Positions 43,891 through 54,542 of a stretch of DNA of 64,000 nucleotides are shown one piece after another. A program made the translations under genes and the position numbers. The notes beneath the pieces were generated by a model, which saw only the letters and a list, made by a program, of their open reading frames with translations, ran no database searches and was not told where the DNA came from. The DNA is from Blochmannia endosymbiont of Camponotus (Colobopsis) obliquus (GTDB lineage: Bacteria; Pseudomonadota; Gammaproteobacteria; Enterobacterales; Enterobacteriaceae): positions 62,001 to 126,000 of the forward strand of contig NZ_CP010049.1 of assembly GCF_000973545.1 (NCBI RefSeq), read 5' to 3'. Every line of letters starts with the position of its first letter. Within the stretch, counting starts at the first letter, position 1.

Positions 43891-44637
43891 ATGATAAGAG
43901 AAATTAGTCAGCTGGCTCGTAAAGCTGGAAAAGAGATCATGTTATTTTATAATGGTAAAAGAGTGTTAAATTTAAATACAAAACGAGATGACACTCCAAT
44001 AACTTCTGCTGATTTAATTTCGCATCAAATAATTGTATCGGGTTTACATAGATTAACCCCGGATATTCCTATTATCTCTGAAGAAGGTAGTGTAAATTTT
44101 AATAAAAGTGTGAATTATAATGTTTTTTGGCTAATAGATCCATTGGATGGTACTAAAGAATTTTTATATCATAATAGTGAGTTTACTGTTAATATAGCTT
44201 TAATAAATTGTGGTACTCCTGTAATGGGAGTGGTATATGTTCCAGCTATCAATGTTTTGTATGCTGCTAGTAATGGTAAAGCATGGAAAGAGGATGGTTA
44301 TGGCAAAAGATTTTTTATTAATGTAAAAAAAAATTACCCACCTACAGTACTTGTTAGTCGTTTTCATCCAGATAAATATTTTTTAGATAAATATTTGATA
44401 AAGCTGGAACAATATAAAATTATTTATGTAGGTTCTTCATTAAAATTTTGTATGATAGCTGAAGGTGTTGCACAGTTATATCCAAGGTTTTCTTCTATTA
44501 AAATATGGGATACTGCTGCAGGTTATGCAGTTGCTGTGGCTGCTGGTGCTAAAATTATTGATTGGTATGGTAATGTTTTGATTTATGGTCCATTTAATTC
44601 ATTTTTAAATCCAGGTTTTGAGGTATCATTATCTTAA
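43891..44637 (+). CDS. cysQ: 3'(2'),5'-bisphosphate nucleotidase CysQ
   Basis: Removes the 3' phosphate from PAP, the by-product of PAPS reduction and of holo-ACP formation. It has 248 residues, E. coli 246. Metal-site motifs are conserved: SEEG near residue 68, WLIDPLDGTKEF near 88, and the C-terminal IWDTAAGYAVAVAAGAKI; GSSLKFCMIAEG is also present. Its retention with metC fits a symbiont that assimilates sulfate. It is the last gene before a 1.2-kb empty region. Confidence 0.97.
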   Translation: MIREISQLARKAGKEIMLFYNGKRVLNLNTKRDDTPITSADLISHQIIVSGLHRLTPDIPIISEEGSVNFNKSVNYNVFWLIDPLDGTKEFLYHNSEFTVNIALINCGTPVMGVVYVPAINVLYAASNGKAWKEDGYGKRFFINVKKNYPPTVLVSRFHPDKYFLDKYLIKLEQYKIIYVGSSLKFCMIAEGVAQLYPRFSSIKIWDTAAGYAVAVAAGAKIIDWYGNVLIYGPFNSFLNPGFEVSLS

Positions 44638-45832
44638 AATGTTTATATAGTTGTTGGAAAATTATAAAAAATGTTTTTTGTTTTGTATTTGGATTTTGCA
44701 TAAATTTTGTTTTTACAGTTTATTGTTATTTTATGTATCGAGATTTAGTTTAGTAATAATTAATATGTCATAAATAATGACATATTAATTATTAAATGAT
44801 TTATTATTAAATAAATTTAGAATTATAGTACAGTAGTAAAGTTTATTTTTTGTATTATTTTTTAGTTATATAATTATTGATTTATTATATTATTGAATTT
44901 TGTTATTTTATTAGGGTTTGTCATAAATATATATTATGATCTGTGTACTTTAAATTTATGTAATTGTTTAAATTTTTTCTGTAATTTTATTATTGTATTG
45001 ATATTTTAAATAATTCAAAAATTTGATTGTATATAGAAAATGGAATCAGTATTGATTATATAATATGATTTATTTTAAGTAATTAATTAATTATAAAGTT
45101 TTAATTTTTTGAAAAATTCAATGTTCTGTATATTAGTAAGTTTATAAATTGAAAACAGTATTATCATTACAAATATTGTTTTTGTTTTTATTGTTGATAT
45201 TTAAAGTATTTTTTAATTAATATTTAATTATGTATGGGATTATTAGAGTTGTTAAAATAATTTTTTTGTAAGTTTTATAAATAAAAAAATTTTTATATTA
45301 TTTTTTAATTATATATTTTTTAAAATGTTACTTTATAGTAATGTTGCGCTATTTTTTATGACGTCATATAACAAAAAAATAGATTGTTTGTATTGGTAAT
45401 ATTGTATGTTTTTTATTATAATGTTTTTATTTTACATTTATTACATATTTAAATATGTAATTTAGAACAAATGACATAAAATGATGGATTAATGTATATA
45501 GAGATAGATATATTTATGAACTACATGTAATGTTTTTTAAAAGAAGTTTTTATTTTGATTGTAAAATTTTCTCAATGTTTTCGTGATTATTCATGGGTAA
45601 AATGGTTTTATTACTATAACTGTACAGCGTTTTGTTTTATTATATTGTATTTTTATTATGTTGTAATAGTTTATTCATAAGTTATATTTTTTGATTTAAA
45701 TTTTTGCTTTTTATATTATTATAACTTGGATTATAATTAAAAGTTTTATATATTTTAAAATATAAAGTTGATATAAAGCAATAAAGTATTACGATATTTT
45801 GTATTATTTATTTTATCCATAATGTATATTGT
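44638..45832. other. 1.2-kb empty region between convergent cysQ and obgE
   Basis: Extremely A+T-rich and without any open frame of note. It holds the long perfect inverted repeat at 44754-44794 and a 20-base palindrome at 45441-45460. Gene order to the left matches the E. coli purA-cysQ region and to the right the obgE-ispB region in inverted orientation, so a rearrangement breakpoint lies here. Confidence 0.55.
44754..44794. repeat. Perfect 18-bp inverted repeat
   Basis: TAATAATTAATATGTCAT at 44754-44771 is repeated as its exact complement at 44777-44794 with the loop AAATA. It lies 117 bases after cysQ, between convergent genes. Neither side has a long T-run, so it is not a textbook intrinsic terminator, though it could end transcription from both directions. 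Confidence 0.7.
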
Positions 45833-46855
45833 TTATTTGTGTTTTTTAAGGTAGGATTTTATTTTTATACACAGTTCTTTAATTCCATAATTTTTAATTC
45901 CAGAAATTAAATGATGTTTGTTTTTCCATTTTAAGATAGATAGTATTTGTTTGGTTTGTTTGATTGCTTCATTGATAGGCATTAAGTCTATTTTGTTAAA
46001 AATTAACCAACAAGTTTTGTTAGTAAGTTCGTTATTATAATATTTTAGTTCATTATTTATGATATTAATATTTTTTATTATATTTAAAGTATTCAGTGGT
46101 TTTAATTCTATGAAATGTAGTAATATTTTACATGGTATTAGGTGTTTTAAAAATTTTATGCCTAATCCAGATCCATTATAGGATCCTTGAATTAATCCTG
46201 GAATTTCTATAATAGAATAATTATGTTCATAATTATTATTTTTTATTTTACCTATTTGAGGTATTAGTGTAGTGAAAGGATATTCAGCTACTTGTGTTTT
46301 TGCTGTTGATATTTTATTTAAAAATGTAGATTTACCAGTGTTGGGCAGTCCTAATATACCTATATCAGTGATAAGGATCAATTCTAATTGTATTTCAATT
46401 TTTTCTCCTTCTTTTCCGTTTTTTTTATATTTTTGCATGTCGTAATTTACATATGGTTTGCAGAAATAATTATTTCCTATACCATGACGACCACCTTTAG
46501 CTATCATTAAGTGTTGCTTATGATATAGTAAGTTTCCTATTTTTTGTTTTGTATTTACATTGTATACAATAGTGCCTATGGGGACTTTGATAATAGTATC
46601 TGCACCTCGTTTACCTGTACGTCCTCTACTTTTTCCATTTTGACCATGGTTACCAAGAAAGATTTTTTTTAATAAAAAATTGTTTAATGTATTGGTATTT
46701 TTATCTGCTAGTAAATATACGTCACCTCCGTCTCCTCCATTACTATTCATTTGTATATGATGATATGTATTATATTTTTTATTAAAACGTTTAATATAGC
46801 CATTACCTCCATGGCCAGCTTGTACTAAAATATTTACTTTATCTATAAATTTCAT
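45833..46855 (-). CDS. obgE: GTPase ObgE/CgtA, fast-evolving
   Basis: Essential GTPase of 50S ribosome assembly. The Obg fold occupies residues 1-158, with GGDGGDVYL, GKSRGRTGKRGAD, VPIGTIVYN and AKGGRHGIGN. The G domain has G1 GLPNTGKST (residues 169-177), G2 YPFTTLIPQIG and G4 FNKIDL. G3 reads EIPG (Glu217) where the family has DIPG. It has 340 residues against 390 in E. coli; the acidic C-terminal extension is missing. Divergence is clearly higher than in neighbours. It ends the rplU-rpmA-obgE unit; yhbE between rpmA and obgE in E. coli is lost. Confidence 0.93.
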   Translation of the reverse strand: MKFIDKVNILVQAGHGGNGYIKRFNKKYNTYHHIQMNSNGGDGGDVYLLADKNTNTLNNFLLKKIFLGNHGQNGKSRGRTGKRGADTIIKVPIGTIVYNVNTKQKIGNLLYHKQHLMIAKGGRHGIGNNYFCKPYVNYDMQKYKKNGKEGEKIEIQLELILITDIGILGLPNTGKSTFLNKISTAKTQVAEYPFTTLIPQIGKIKNNNYEHNYSIIEIPGLIQGSYNGSGLGIKFLKHLIPCKILLHFIELKPLNTLNIIKNINIINNELKYYNNELTNKTCWLIFNKIDLMPINEAIKQTKQILSILKWKNKHHLISGIKNYGIKELCIKIKSYLKKHK

Positions 46856-47207
46856 TGTTTTATTTTTTATTTGTTTTTATTATTATGATAATTCTATTGG
46901 TTTTACTTTTTGCTAAATTTTATTTTTTTATTTTTTTAAATAAAAACGTAGTATAAATCTTTATAAAACGGTTATATGTACATACATATCTTTTGATATA
47001 TTTAATTTTATTATAAAATATGATGTATTTTAACGTTCTAAGTAACAATTGTTGCTATGTTATGAAAAAATGTTTTTATAAATTTAAGGTCTTGTTGTGA
47101 ATTTATATTTTTTCATTATTTATTTTATTTTTCTTATAGTTATATAAAAACTATAACCATATTGATCATTTTTTTATTTTTTCAAATATTTAATAGTTTT
47201 ATATGAA
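46856..47207. other. Spacer rpmA-obgE where yhbE lies in E. coli
   Basis: 352 bases of low-complexity A+T-rich DNA. The EamA-type permease gene yhbE of E. coli is absent, and no hydrophobic frame remnant is evident. Confidence 0.5.
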
Positions 47208-47471
47208 TTATTCATTAGTAACGTTAACAAAAAATTTGTGGTGTTTTTTGTTTTTTTTTGTTGTAAATTTTACTATACCGGATTTTAAAGCAAATAAAGT
47301 ATAATCTTTACCACAACCTACATTTATGCCTGAATGAAATTTGCTTCCACGTTGGCGTATAATTATGTTACCCGCATTTACTTTTTCCCCGCCATAATGT
47401 TTTAAACCTAAACGTTTACTTTTCGAATCTCTTCCATTGCGAGTTGAACCACCAGCTTTTTTATGTGCCAT
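47208..47471 (-). CDS. rpmA: 50S ribosomal protein L27
   Basis: Large-subunit protein whose N-terminal tail reaches the peptidyl-transferase centre. The 87-residue sequence begins [16 protein letters not shown] as in E. coli (85 residues), with [16 protein letters not shown] and [13 protein letters not shown] conserved. The C-terminus is Lys/His-rich. It lies 21 bases downstream of rplU in the same unit. Confidence 0.98.
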   Translation of the reverse strand: MAHKKAGGSTRNGRDSKSKRLGLKHYGGEKVNAGNIIIRQRGSKFHSGINVGCGKDYTLFALKSGIVKFTTKKNKKHHKFFVNVTNE

Positions 47472-47492
47472 TTTTATTAATTTTCATCCTAA

Positions 47493-47807
47493 TTAATTGT
47501 TGTTAATATTTATTATTTTTATATTTGTAAACCATTGACGATGCCCTTGGGTTTTACGAAAATGTTTTCTTCTTTTAAATTTAATAATTTTTATTTTTTT
47601 ATTTTTATTATGTGATATTGTTTCTGCTTCAATGGTTTTATTTTTGATAAAAGGATTGCCAATTTGAATATTGTTCGTATCAACAATGATCATTATTGTA
47701 TTGAATGTTATTTTTTCACCTATTTTTGTAGGTAATTTTTCAATTTGTATTGTTTGTCCTTCAGTGACCTGGTATTGTTTGCCACCGTTTTGAAAAACTG
47801 CGTACAT
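47493..47807 (-). CDS. rplU: 50S ribosomal protein L21
   Basis: 23S rRNA-binding protein. It has 104 residues, E. coli 103, starting MYAVFQNGGKQYQVTEGQ. The RRKHFRKTQGHRQWFT segment near residue 80 is the family hallmark. It is first gene of rplU-rpmA-obgE and divergent from ispB, as in E. coli. A GAGGTCATT sequence upstream provides the ribosome binding site. Confidence 0.97.
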   Translation of the reverse strand: MYAVFQNGGKQYQVTEGQTIQIEKLPTKIGEKITFNTIMIIVDTNNIQIGNPFIKNKTIEAETISHNKNKKIKIIKFKRRKHFRKTQGHRQWFTNIKIININNN

Positions 47808-48046
47808 AATGACCTCATTGTTGTCTTGATGTTTATTTTTAATGAAAAGTATGTTATTTATTAGTTAAATTGATAACATCATAATTTAAACGATATAAAT
47901 ATTAAAGAGATTTAATCACGAAAAATAAAAAATTTTTTTTGTTTTAGTGTATTTATTTTATAGTTGTTGGTGTAATGATGATATTTATATTAATTATGTA
48001 CAGTATAAATGAAATGTAATATGTATGAAATTTATTAAAGCATATA

Positions 48047-49015
48047 ATGAATTTTAAAGAAATTATTGAATTAGTTGCGCGGGACATGTCAGATGTTAAT
48101 ATAATGATTTGTGAACGTCTAATTTCTAAAGTTAGTTTAGTCAATAAATTAATTGGCCATATTCTTAGTACTGGCGGCAAACGAATTAGACCTATCATTG
48201 TTTTGTTGATATCAAAAATACTTAAATATAAAAGACAGCATATTACTATAGCTACATTAATAGAATTTATTCATATGGCAACATTATTGCATGATGATGT
48301 TGTAGACCATTCTGATTTACGTCGAGGAAAAGTAACAAGTAATATAGAATTTGGTAATACTGCAAGTATTTTAGTAGGAGATTTTATATATACTAAAGCT
48401 TTTCAAATGATGATTTCATTAGGATCTTTAAAAATATTATCTTTAATATCCCGAGCAGTTAATGTAATTGTAGAAGGTGAGTTGCTGCAATTAACGAATT
48501 GTAATAATCAAAATATTTCTATAGAAAATTATATGCAAATTATTTATAGAAAAACTGCTAAATTATTCGAAGTTGCATCACAATCATCTGCTATTTTGGC
48601 AGGTGCTAATGCTTGTCAAGAAGCGTCTTTACGTAATTATGGGCGTTATTTAGGTATGTCTTTTCAGTTAGTTGATGATTTATTGGATTATGTTGCTGAT
48701 AGTAAAATATTTGGTAAAAACATTGGTGGTGATCTTAATGAAGGGAGATTGACTTTGCCTCTTTTGCATGCTATGAAATATTCTACTTCAATGGAAAGTT
48801 TATTGATTAAACAGGCAATTGGGGAAGGTAATAGTAGAGATTTTTTAACAGTTATTGTTGAAGTAATGCATAAATATGGTTCTTTAGAATATACTCGTGA
48901 ATGTGCAAAGAAAGAATCGGATAAAGCAATTGCTTGTTTAAGTGCATTTAAACCATCACCATATCTTAGTGCATTAAAAAGTTTAGCCAGCATAGTAGTA
49001 CATCGTGATGTATAA
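48047..49015 (+). CDS. ispB: Octaprenyl diphosphate synthase
   Basis: Trans-prenyltransferase that makes the side chain of ubiquinone and menaquinone. It has 322 residues, E. coli 323. The first Asp-rich motif is LLHDDVVDHSDLRRG near residue 85 and the second QLVDDLLDYVAD near 208; GGKRIRP near 43 and the C-terminal KAIACL helix are conserved. GGDLNEGR replaces the E. coli GDDLNEGK after the second motif. Divergent from rplU. Confidence 0.96.
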   Translation: MNFKEIIELVARDMSDVNIMICERLISKVSLVNKLIGHILSTGGKRIRPIIVLLISKILKYKRQHITIATLIEFIHMATLLHDDVVDHSDLRRGKVTSNIEFGNTASILVGDFIYTKAFQMMISLGSLKILSLISRAVNVIVEGELLQLTNCNNQNISIENYMQIIYRKTAKLFEVASQSSAILAGANACQEASLRNYGRYLGMSFQLVDDLLDYVADSKIFGKNIGGDLNEGRLTLPLLHAMKYSTSMESLLIKQAIGEGNSRDFLTVIVEVMHKYGSLEYTRECAKKESDKAIACLSAFKPSPYLSALKSLASIVVHRDV

Positions 49016-49343
49016 AGTTGTAATGTAACAGTAATTGGTTTGTTTGTATATTAATGGTAAAAGATATAAAAGATTGTTTATTTTGTGTTATGCTATTATG
49101 GCATTATCGTATAATGTTATTTCAATATTAATTGTTATGTTAATAGAAATTGATTTAATTTTGTATATATAGTGGTCGTACTAGTTTTTATATTAAATTA
49201 TTTAATTATGAATGATTGATGTGTCTGAAAGTTAGTTTTTGCATTAGTTTATTATTTTTAGTTAACTTTTTTTAATTAGATATTTATTCAATAAATTTTT
49301 TATTAAAAATGAGTAGATATTTTGTAATTATTAGGAATAATGT
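49016..49343. other. Spacer ispB-ppa
   Basis: 328 bases with no gene. A TAGGAATA purine site at 49332-49339 lies just upstream of the ppa ATG. Confidence 0.4.
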
Positions 49344-49871
49344 ATGAATTTTAGTCGAATACCAGCAGGTAGGAAAATTCCGGAAGATATTTATGTTATT
49401 ATTGAAATACCTGCTCATTCCAGTCCAGTTAAATATGAAATAGATAAACATAGTGGTCTTTTATTTGTCGATAGGTTTATAAAATCTACAATGTCTTATC
49501 CTTGTAATTATGGTTATATAAATTACACTTTATCTTTAGACCAAGATCCAGTTGATGTATTGATTCCTACTCCATATCCTTTACACCCGAAGTCAGTAAT
49601 ACTTGGCCGCCCAGTAGGTATGTTAAAAATGATAGATGAATCTGGTAAAGATTATAAGATAATAGCGGTACCGCATGATAATATATCCACTGATTATAAG
49701 CATATTAAGGATATTAATGATTGTTCTCAATTATTACGAGAACAAATTGTTTATTTTTTTGAGCATTATAAAGATTTGGAGGCAAATAAGTGGGTAAAGA
49801 TTATTGGTTGGGATGATGTTTTATCTGCTCAACGAGAGATTGTTTGCGCATGTAATCGTTTTATGAAATAA
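49344..49871 (+). CDS. ppa: Inorganic pyrophosphatase
   Basis: Soluble class I pyrophosphatase that pulls biosynthetic reactions forward by hydrolysing pyrophosphate. It has 175 residues, E. coli 176. The active-site acidic cluster [15 protein letters not shown] near residue 65, [15 protein letters not shown] near 25, YPCNYGYI near 52 and [16 protein letters not shown] near 140 are all conserved. In E. coli ppa is near cysQ, not between ispB and greA, so its position here reflects rearrangement. Confidence 0.98.
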   Translation: MNFSRIPAGRKIPEDIYVIIEIPAHSSPVKYEIDKHSGLLFVDRFIKSTMSYPCNYGYINYTLSLDQDPVDVLIPTPYPLHPKSVILGRPVGMLKMIDESGKDYKIIAVPHDNISTDYKHIKDINDCSQLLREQIVYFFEHYKDLEANKWVKIIGWDDVLSAQREIVCACNRFMK

Positions 49872-50823
49872 GTACAGATTATTATGTTATAATTATGCTT
49901 TTTGTCGTTTAATGGATTATTTTTGTTTTTTCAATAAAAATAATAGGAGTGGTTATTGATTATTGTTTATTTTGATTATAGTTAAATAATTAAATTGATA
50001 TTAAAAAAATAGATTAATGATTGATTATTTTAGTAGTATGTATAATGAAAGTTTCTGTCGTAATGATGTTTATTGTGTTGTTTGTTTTAAAAAAATATTT
50101 GTACGATGATGCATAAATTTAAATGTTTAAATATAGTAGATAATAGGGTTACGATTGTTAGTTTATTATGTTTTTAAAAAATGAATATTGTTAAATATTA
50201 AATGTGTAATGACTATTTTATTTGTTTTATTTTAATACATTATGTATTAAAATGTTTATTTTTTTGAATTGCGATAATTGCGTAAAATATACAGAATTAT
50301 GTAAATTTAAAAGAACATATTAATTATTTATGTTTATTAAAATATTAATAATATTGGTTTATTATTATATTTTTTTATTGGCTTAATCATTGTGTCATTA
50401 ATTCGCTGAATTTTTTTTGTGATTTATTTAGTGTTTATAATTATACTTGTATCAAGTATATATAATGATTATAGGGTGTTTTTTTGTTTTTTTATTTTAT
50501 GTACTAATTTAATAATTATTATTATTTTCGGAGTATATTATTTATTATTAAAATGGTACACATCTAATTTGATTATTAATTATTTTATATAGAGATGATA
50601 TATTGTTAAAAATATAAGTTTACGAACATGTGTTTATAACAAAACTTGAATATGTTAGATATGGAACAATGTTATACGGTGAAATATATTTTAGAATTAT
50701 CACAAAGATATTTTGTTGTGTATTTAAATAGTTAGCTACATTGTTTTTGTTTGTTTTATAGCAAATGTGAACGTATTTGTTATTTATATATTGATATAAT
50801 CAATGTGTTAAGGAGTGGATGAT
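49872..50823. other. 0.95-kb empty region ppa-greA
   Basis: No coding or RNA gene is recognised. It is the second likely breakpoint of the inverted obgE-ppa block. A 12-bp inverted repeat with a single-base spacer at 50229-50253 is near chance expectation for this base composition. AAGGAG at 50810-50815 is the greA ribosome binding site. Confidence 0.5.
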
Positions 50824-51300
50824 ATGAATCAAATTCCAATGACTGTATATGGTTTTAAAAAATTAAGGAAAGAACTTAATTATTTAAAAAATATACGTCG
50901 CCCGGAGATTATTAAAATTATTGCTGAAGCTCGTGAATATGGGGATTTAAAAGAAAATGCTGAGTACCATGCTGCGCGTGAGCAACAAGGATTTTGTGAG
51001 GGGCGTATTCAAGAAATTGAAACAAAACTTTCTCATGCTTGCATTATAGATATAACTAAAATATCTCCTAATAATACAGTGATTTTTGGGTCTACAGTAA
51101 GTATTAAAAATTTAAATACAGGAATTACACAAACGTATCGTATTGTTGGTGATGATGAAGCTGATTTTAAGAAAAATATGATTTCAATTAATTCTCCTAT
51201 AGCTCGTGGATTAATTGGAAAAAAGGATGGAGATATTGTAATTATTAGAACCCCGGGTGGAGAGGTGGAATATAAAATACTTAAAGTAGAATATATTTAA
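50824..51300 (+). CDS. greA: Transcript cleavage factor GreA
   Basis: Enters the RNA polymerase secondary channel and stimulates cleavage of backtracked RNA. ATG 50824, 8 bases after AAGGAG, gives 158 residues exactly as in E. coli; the GTG at 50815 overlaps the ribosome binding site. The N-terminal coiled coil has the catalytic-tip acidic residues in [17 protein letters not shown], and the C-terminal FKBP-like domain has [19 protein letters not shown] and RTPGGEVEY. Confidence 0.98.
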   Translation: MNQIPMTVYGFKKLRKELNYLKNIRRPEIIKIIAEAREYGDLKENAEYHAAREQQGFCEGRIQEIETKLSHACIIDITKISPNNTVIFGSTVSIKNLNTGITQTYRIVGDDEADFKKNMISINSPIARGLIGKKDGDIVIIRTPGGEVEYKILKVEYI

Positions 51301-51814
51301 AGGTATAATAAAATATATAATTTGTTTTATTTAATTATTTTTCGTGTTCAATATTTTTAACAGTTTGTAAATAGATATATTTCGAAATTTAGCAATGTAG
51401 ATATAAAATGATCTTGTTGGGTTCATGTGATATAATTGTATACATAAAAATATTTGTTTGTTTTATATTTTAAAGAATTGATTAATTTTTATTTTGTTTG
51501 TTATTTATATTTAGGAACCAAAATATTTTAAGTTAATTGGTTAATTATAAGCAATTACTATTTCTTGTAAATAAGATATAGGGATGTAAATTATATTGGT
51601 TGTTTTCATAATATTTTATGATGTTGTGTGTTTTTTATTTTAAATTTTATAACGTTTTTTGTGATTACACTATATAAGTTATATATTTAGTGTATTTTGT
51701 GTTTTCTTTTTGTAGATATTTGTAAGATTTTATTTTATTTAAATGTAATCTCTTTTATACTAGCTTTTATATTCACATGATCTAGTATTTATAATTGAAA
51801 AAAAAGAATGTGTT
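51301..51814. other. Spacer greA-rlmE
   Basis: 514 bases without a recognisable gene. E. coli has yhbY (RNA-binding) between greA and rlmE; no remnant is seen here. Confidence 0.45.
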
Positions 51815-52441
51815 ATGGTGATGCGAAGACGTTCTGTAAGTTCTAGTAGATGGTTGTATAATCATTATAATGATCAGTATGTTCAGCAAGTTTTTCAAAA
51901 ACAACTGCGATCCCGTTCTTGGTTTAAATTAGCAAGTTTACAATGTAGCGATAATTTTTTACGTCCTGGTATTGCAGTAATAGATTTAGGTTCGTCTCCT
52001 GGTGGTTGGTCGCAATATATAGTTAATAAGGTAAGAAATATCCGTGTTGTGGCTTGTGATATTTTGCCTATGCATCCCATTAAAGGAGTAAATTTTTTGC
52101 AAGGTGATATTAGTGAAAATAAAGTATTAAATTTTTTATTTAATTTATTGAATAATAAGAAGGTTCAAGTTATTTTGTCTGATATGTCTCCTAATATAAG
52201 TGGTAAAGCGGAAATTGATATTCCTAAATCCATATCTTTAGGTGAGTTAGTTGTAGATATATGTAGAAATGTTTTAGAAATTAATGGTGTTTTAGTAGTA
52301 AAAGTTTTTCAAGGAGAAGGTTTTGATAGATATTTATGTCATATACGTACTTTATTTACTGAAGTGAAAGTTCGTAAACCTCATGCTTCTTGTGTAAATT
52401 CTCGTGAAGTGTATATCGTAGCAAAAGGATATAAATTATAG
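51815..52441 (+). CDS. rlmE: 23S rRNA (uridine2552-2'-O)-methyltransferase
   Basis: Heat-shock-inducible methyltransferase in E. coli (RrmJ/FtsJ) that modifies U2552 in the A loop late in 50S assembly. It has 208 residues, E. coli 209. The catalytic tetrad is intact: Lys38 (RSRSWFKL), Asp123 (LSDMSPN), Lys163 (VVKVFQGEGF) and Glu198 (SREVYIVA). The SAM loop is DLGSSPGGWSQ. Start ATG 51815 matches the E. coli N-terminus position. It is followed by ftsH after 53 bases. Confidence 0.97.
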   Translation: MVMRRRSVSSSRWLYNHYNDQYVQQVFQKQLRSRSWFKLASLQCSDNFLRPGIAVIDLGSSPGGWSQYIVNKVRNIRVVACDILPMHPIKGVNFLQGDISENKVLNFLFNLLNNKKVQVILSDMSPNISGKAEIDIPKSISLGELVVDICRNVLEINGVLVVKVFQGEGFDRYLCHIRTLFTEVKVRKPHASCVNSREVYIVAKGYKL

Positions 52442-52494
52442 TAGCATGTTTAGTTCTAAATTGAAGATATCGTTGTAATTATGAGGTTAATTCT

Positions 52495-54345
52495 TTGAGT
52501 GACATGGCAAAAAACCTAGTTATTTGGTTAGTTATTGCAGTAGTATTAATGTCGGTATTTCAGAGTTTTGGGCCAGGAAATTCAGATGGTCGTAAAGTAG
52601 ATTATTCAACATTCGTATCTGAATTAAATCAAGATCAGATCAAGGAAGTACGTATTGATGGGCGTGAAATTGCTGTTATGAAAAAAGATAGTCATCGTTA
52701 TATTACTTATATTCCGATGAATGATTCTAAGTTACTTAGTACTCTTTTATCTAAGAAGGTGAGGGTAGTAGGTGAACCTCCAGAAGAACCTAGTTTGTTA
52801 GCATCTATTTTTATTTCTTGGTTTCCTATGTTACTACTCATAGGTGTATGGATTTTTTTTATGAGGCAAATGCAAGGGGGAGGTAAAGGTGCAATGTCTT
52901 TTGGTAAAAGTAAAGCTCGTATGTTAACTGAAGATCAGATAAAAACTACTTTTGCTGATGTTGCGGGTTGTGATGAAGCCAAAGAAGAAGTGAGTGAATT
53001 AGTAGACTATTTACGTGAACCTAGTAGATTTCAAAAATTGGGCGGTAAAATTCCTACAGGGGTTTTGATGGTTGGTCCACCGGGCACTGGAAAAACTTTG
53101 TTAGCTAAGGCAATTGCTGGTGAAGCAAAAGTACCATTTTTCACTATTTCTGGCTCTGATTTTGTGGAAATGTTTGTTGGTGTAGGTGCTTCTCGGGTTA
53201 GAGATATGTTTGAACAAGCAAAAAAAACAGCACCATGTATTATTTTTATAGACGAAATTGATGCTGTAGGTCGTCAACGCGGCGCGGGTCTAGGCGGTGG
53301 TCATGATGAACGTGAACAGACTTTAAATCAGATGTTAGTGGAAATGGATGGTTTTGAAGGTAATGAAGGTATTATTGTTATTGCAGCTACGAATAGGCCT
53401 GATGTACTTGATCCTGCATTGTTACGTCCCGGTCGTTTTGATAGACAGGTAGTAGTGGGATTGCCTGATGTACGGGGGCGAGAGCAAATTTTAAAAGTAC
53501 ATATGAAATTTGTTCCATTATCTCAAGATGTTGATGTTTCTGTAATCGCTCGTGGTACTCCTGGTTTTTCAGGAGCAGATTTAGCTAATTTAGTAAATGA
53601 AGCTGCCTTATTCGCCGCGCGTGATAGCAAGAGATCAGTATCTATGATAGAATTTGAAAAAGCTAAAGATAAAATTATGATGGGTACTGAACGACGTTCT
53701 ATGGTCATGACTGATTTTCAAAAAGAATCTACTGCTTATCATGAAGCAGGTCATGCTATTATAGGTAGATTAGTACCGGAACATGATCCAGTACATAAAG
53801 TTACTATTATTCCTCGTGGTAGGGCTTTAGGTATTACGTTTTTTTTACCGGAAAGAGATGAAATTAGTGCAAGTCGTCAAAAATTAGAAAGTCAAATTTC
53901 TACTTTGTACGGAGGGCGCCTTGCGGAAGAAATAGTCTATGGGCGAGAGCGCGTTTCTACTGGTGCATCAAACGATATCAAAGTAGCTACTTCTATAGCT
54001 CGTAACATGGTAACTCAATGGGGTTTTTCTGATAAATTAGGTCCATTATTATATGCAGAAGAAGAAGGTGAAATTTTTCTTGGAAGATCTGTGGCTAAAG
54101 TTAAGCATGTGTCAGATGAAACAGCACGTTTGATAGACCAAGAAGTAAAATATTTAATTGAACGTAATTATTTGAGGGCGCGTGAATTGCTTGTAAAGCA
54201 TATGGATATTTTACATGCTATGAAAGATGCATTAATGAAATATGAAACTATAGGCGCTCTTCAAATAGATGATTTGATGAATCGTCGGTCTGTCCGTCCT
54301 CCTGCGGGATGGGAGGATAATAGTGTTACGGACGTGGTTAAGTAG
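52495..54345 (+). CDS. ftsH: ATP-dependent zinc metalloprotease FtsH
   Basis: Hexameric membrane AAA protease that removes misfolded membrane proteins and short-lived regulators. Start TTG 52495 (MSDMAKNL) has GAGG 8 bases upstream, and the same extended MSDMAKN start exists in E. coli; ATG 52504 is the alternative. Two transmembrane helices (about residues 8-25 and 100-122) flank a periplasmic domain. Walker A is GPPGTGKT, Walker [32 protein letters not shown], and the zinc site HEAGH. It has 616 residues against 647 in the corresponding E. coli form: the disordered C-terminal tail is cut back after PPAGWED. Confidence 0.98.
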   Translation: MSDMAKNLVIWLVIAVVLMSVFQSFGPGNSDGRKVDYSTFVSELNQDQIKEVRIDGREIAVMKKDSHRYITYIPMNDSKLLSTLLSKKVRVVGEPPEEPSLLASIFISWFPMLLLIGVWIFFMRQMQGGGKGAMSFGKSKARMLTEDQIKTTFADVAGCDEAKEEVSELVDYLREPSRFQKLGGKIPTGVLMVGPPGTGKTLLAKAIAGEAKVPFFTISGSDFVEMFVGVGASRVRDMFEQAKKTAPCIIFIDEIDAVGRQRGAGLGGGHDEREQTLNQMLVEMDGFEGNEGIIVIAATNRPDVLDPALLRPGRFDRQVVVGLPDVRGREQILKVHMKFVPLSQDVDVSVIARGTPGFSGADLANLVNEAALFAARDSKRSVSMIEFEKAKDKIMMGTERRSMVMTDFQKESTAYHEAGHAIIGRLVPEHDPVHKVTIIPRGRALGITFFLPERDEISASRQKLESQISTLYGGRLAEEIVYGRERVSTGASNDIKVATSIARNMVTQWGFSDKLGPLLYAEEEGEIFLGRSVAKVKHVSDETARLIDQEVKYLIERNYLRARELLVKHMDILHAMKDALMKYETIGALQIDDLMNRRSVRPPAGWEDNSVTDVVK

Positions 54346-54542
54346 TATTTATATTACTATTGTTATTTTTGAAGGATAAAAATTAATAAAATTTTATAAT
54401 GACAAATAATATTCAATATAATTTAATTATTTACATAATTATGTTAATTTTGTTTTACAATGTAGTTTATTTTTTAAGTAATGTTTCAGGAAAAATTGTA
54501 ATTTATAGTCTATTATAAATGTAAATTGATTATTTGGGTTAT

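Noticed and set aside
45441..45460. 20-base perfect palindrome TTACATATTTAAATATGTAA
   Set aside because: Ten-base arms of almost only A and T are expected about once in this much A+T-rich sequence; no neighbouring gene suggests an operator.
50229..50253. 12-bp inverted repeat in the ppa-greA spacer
   Set aside because: Near chance expectation for the base composition, and the one-base spacer cannot form a good hairpin loop.
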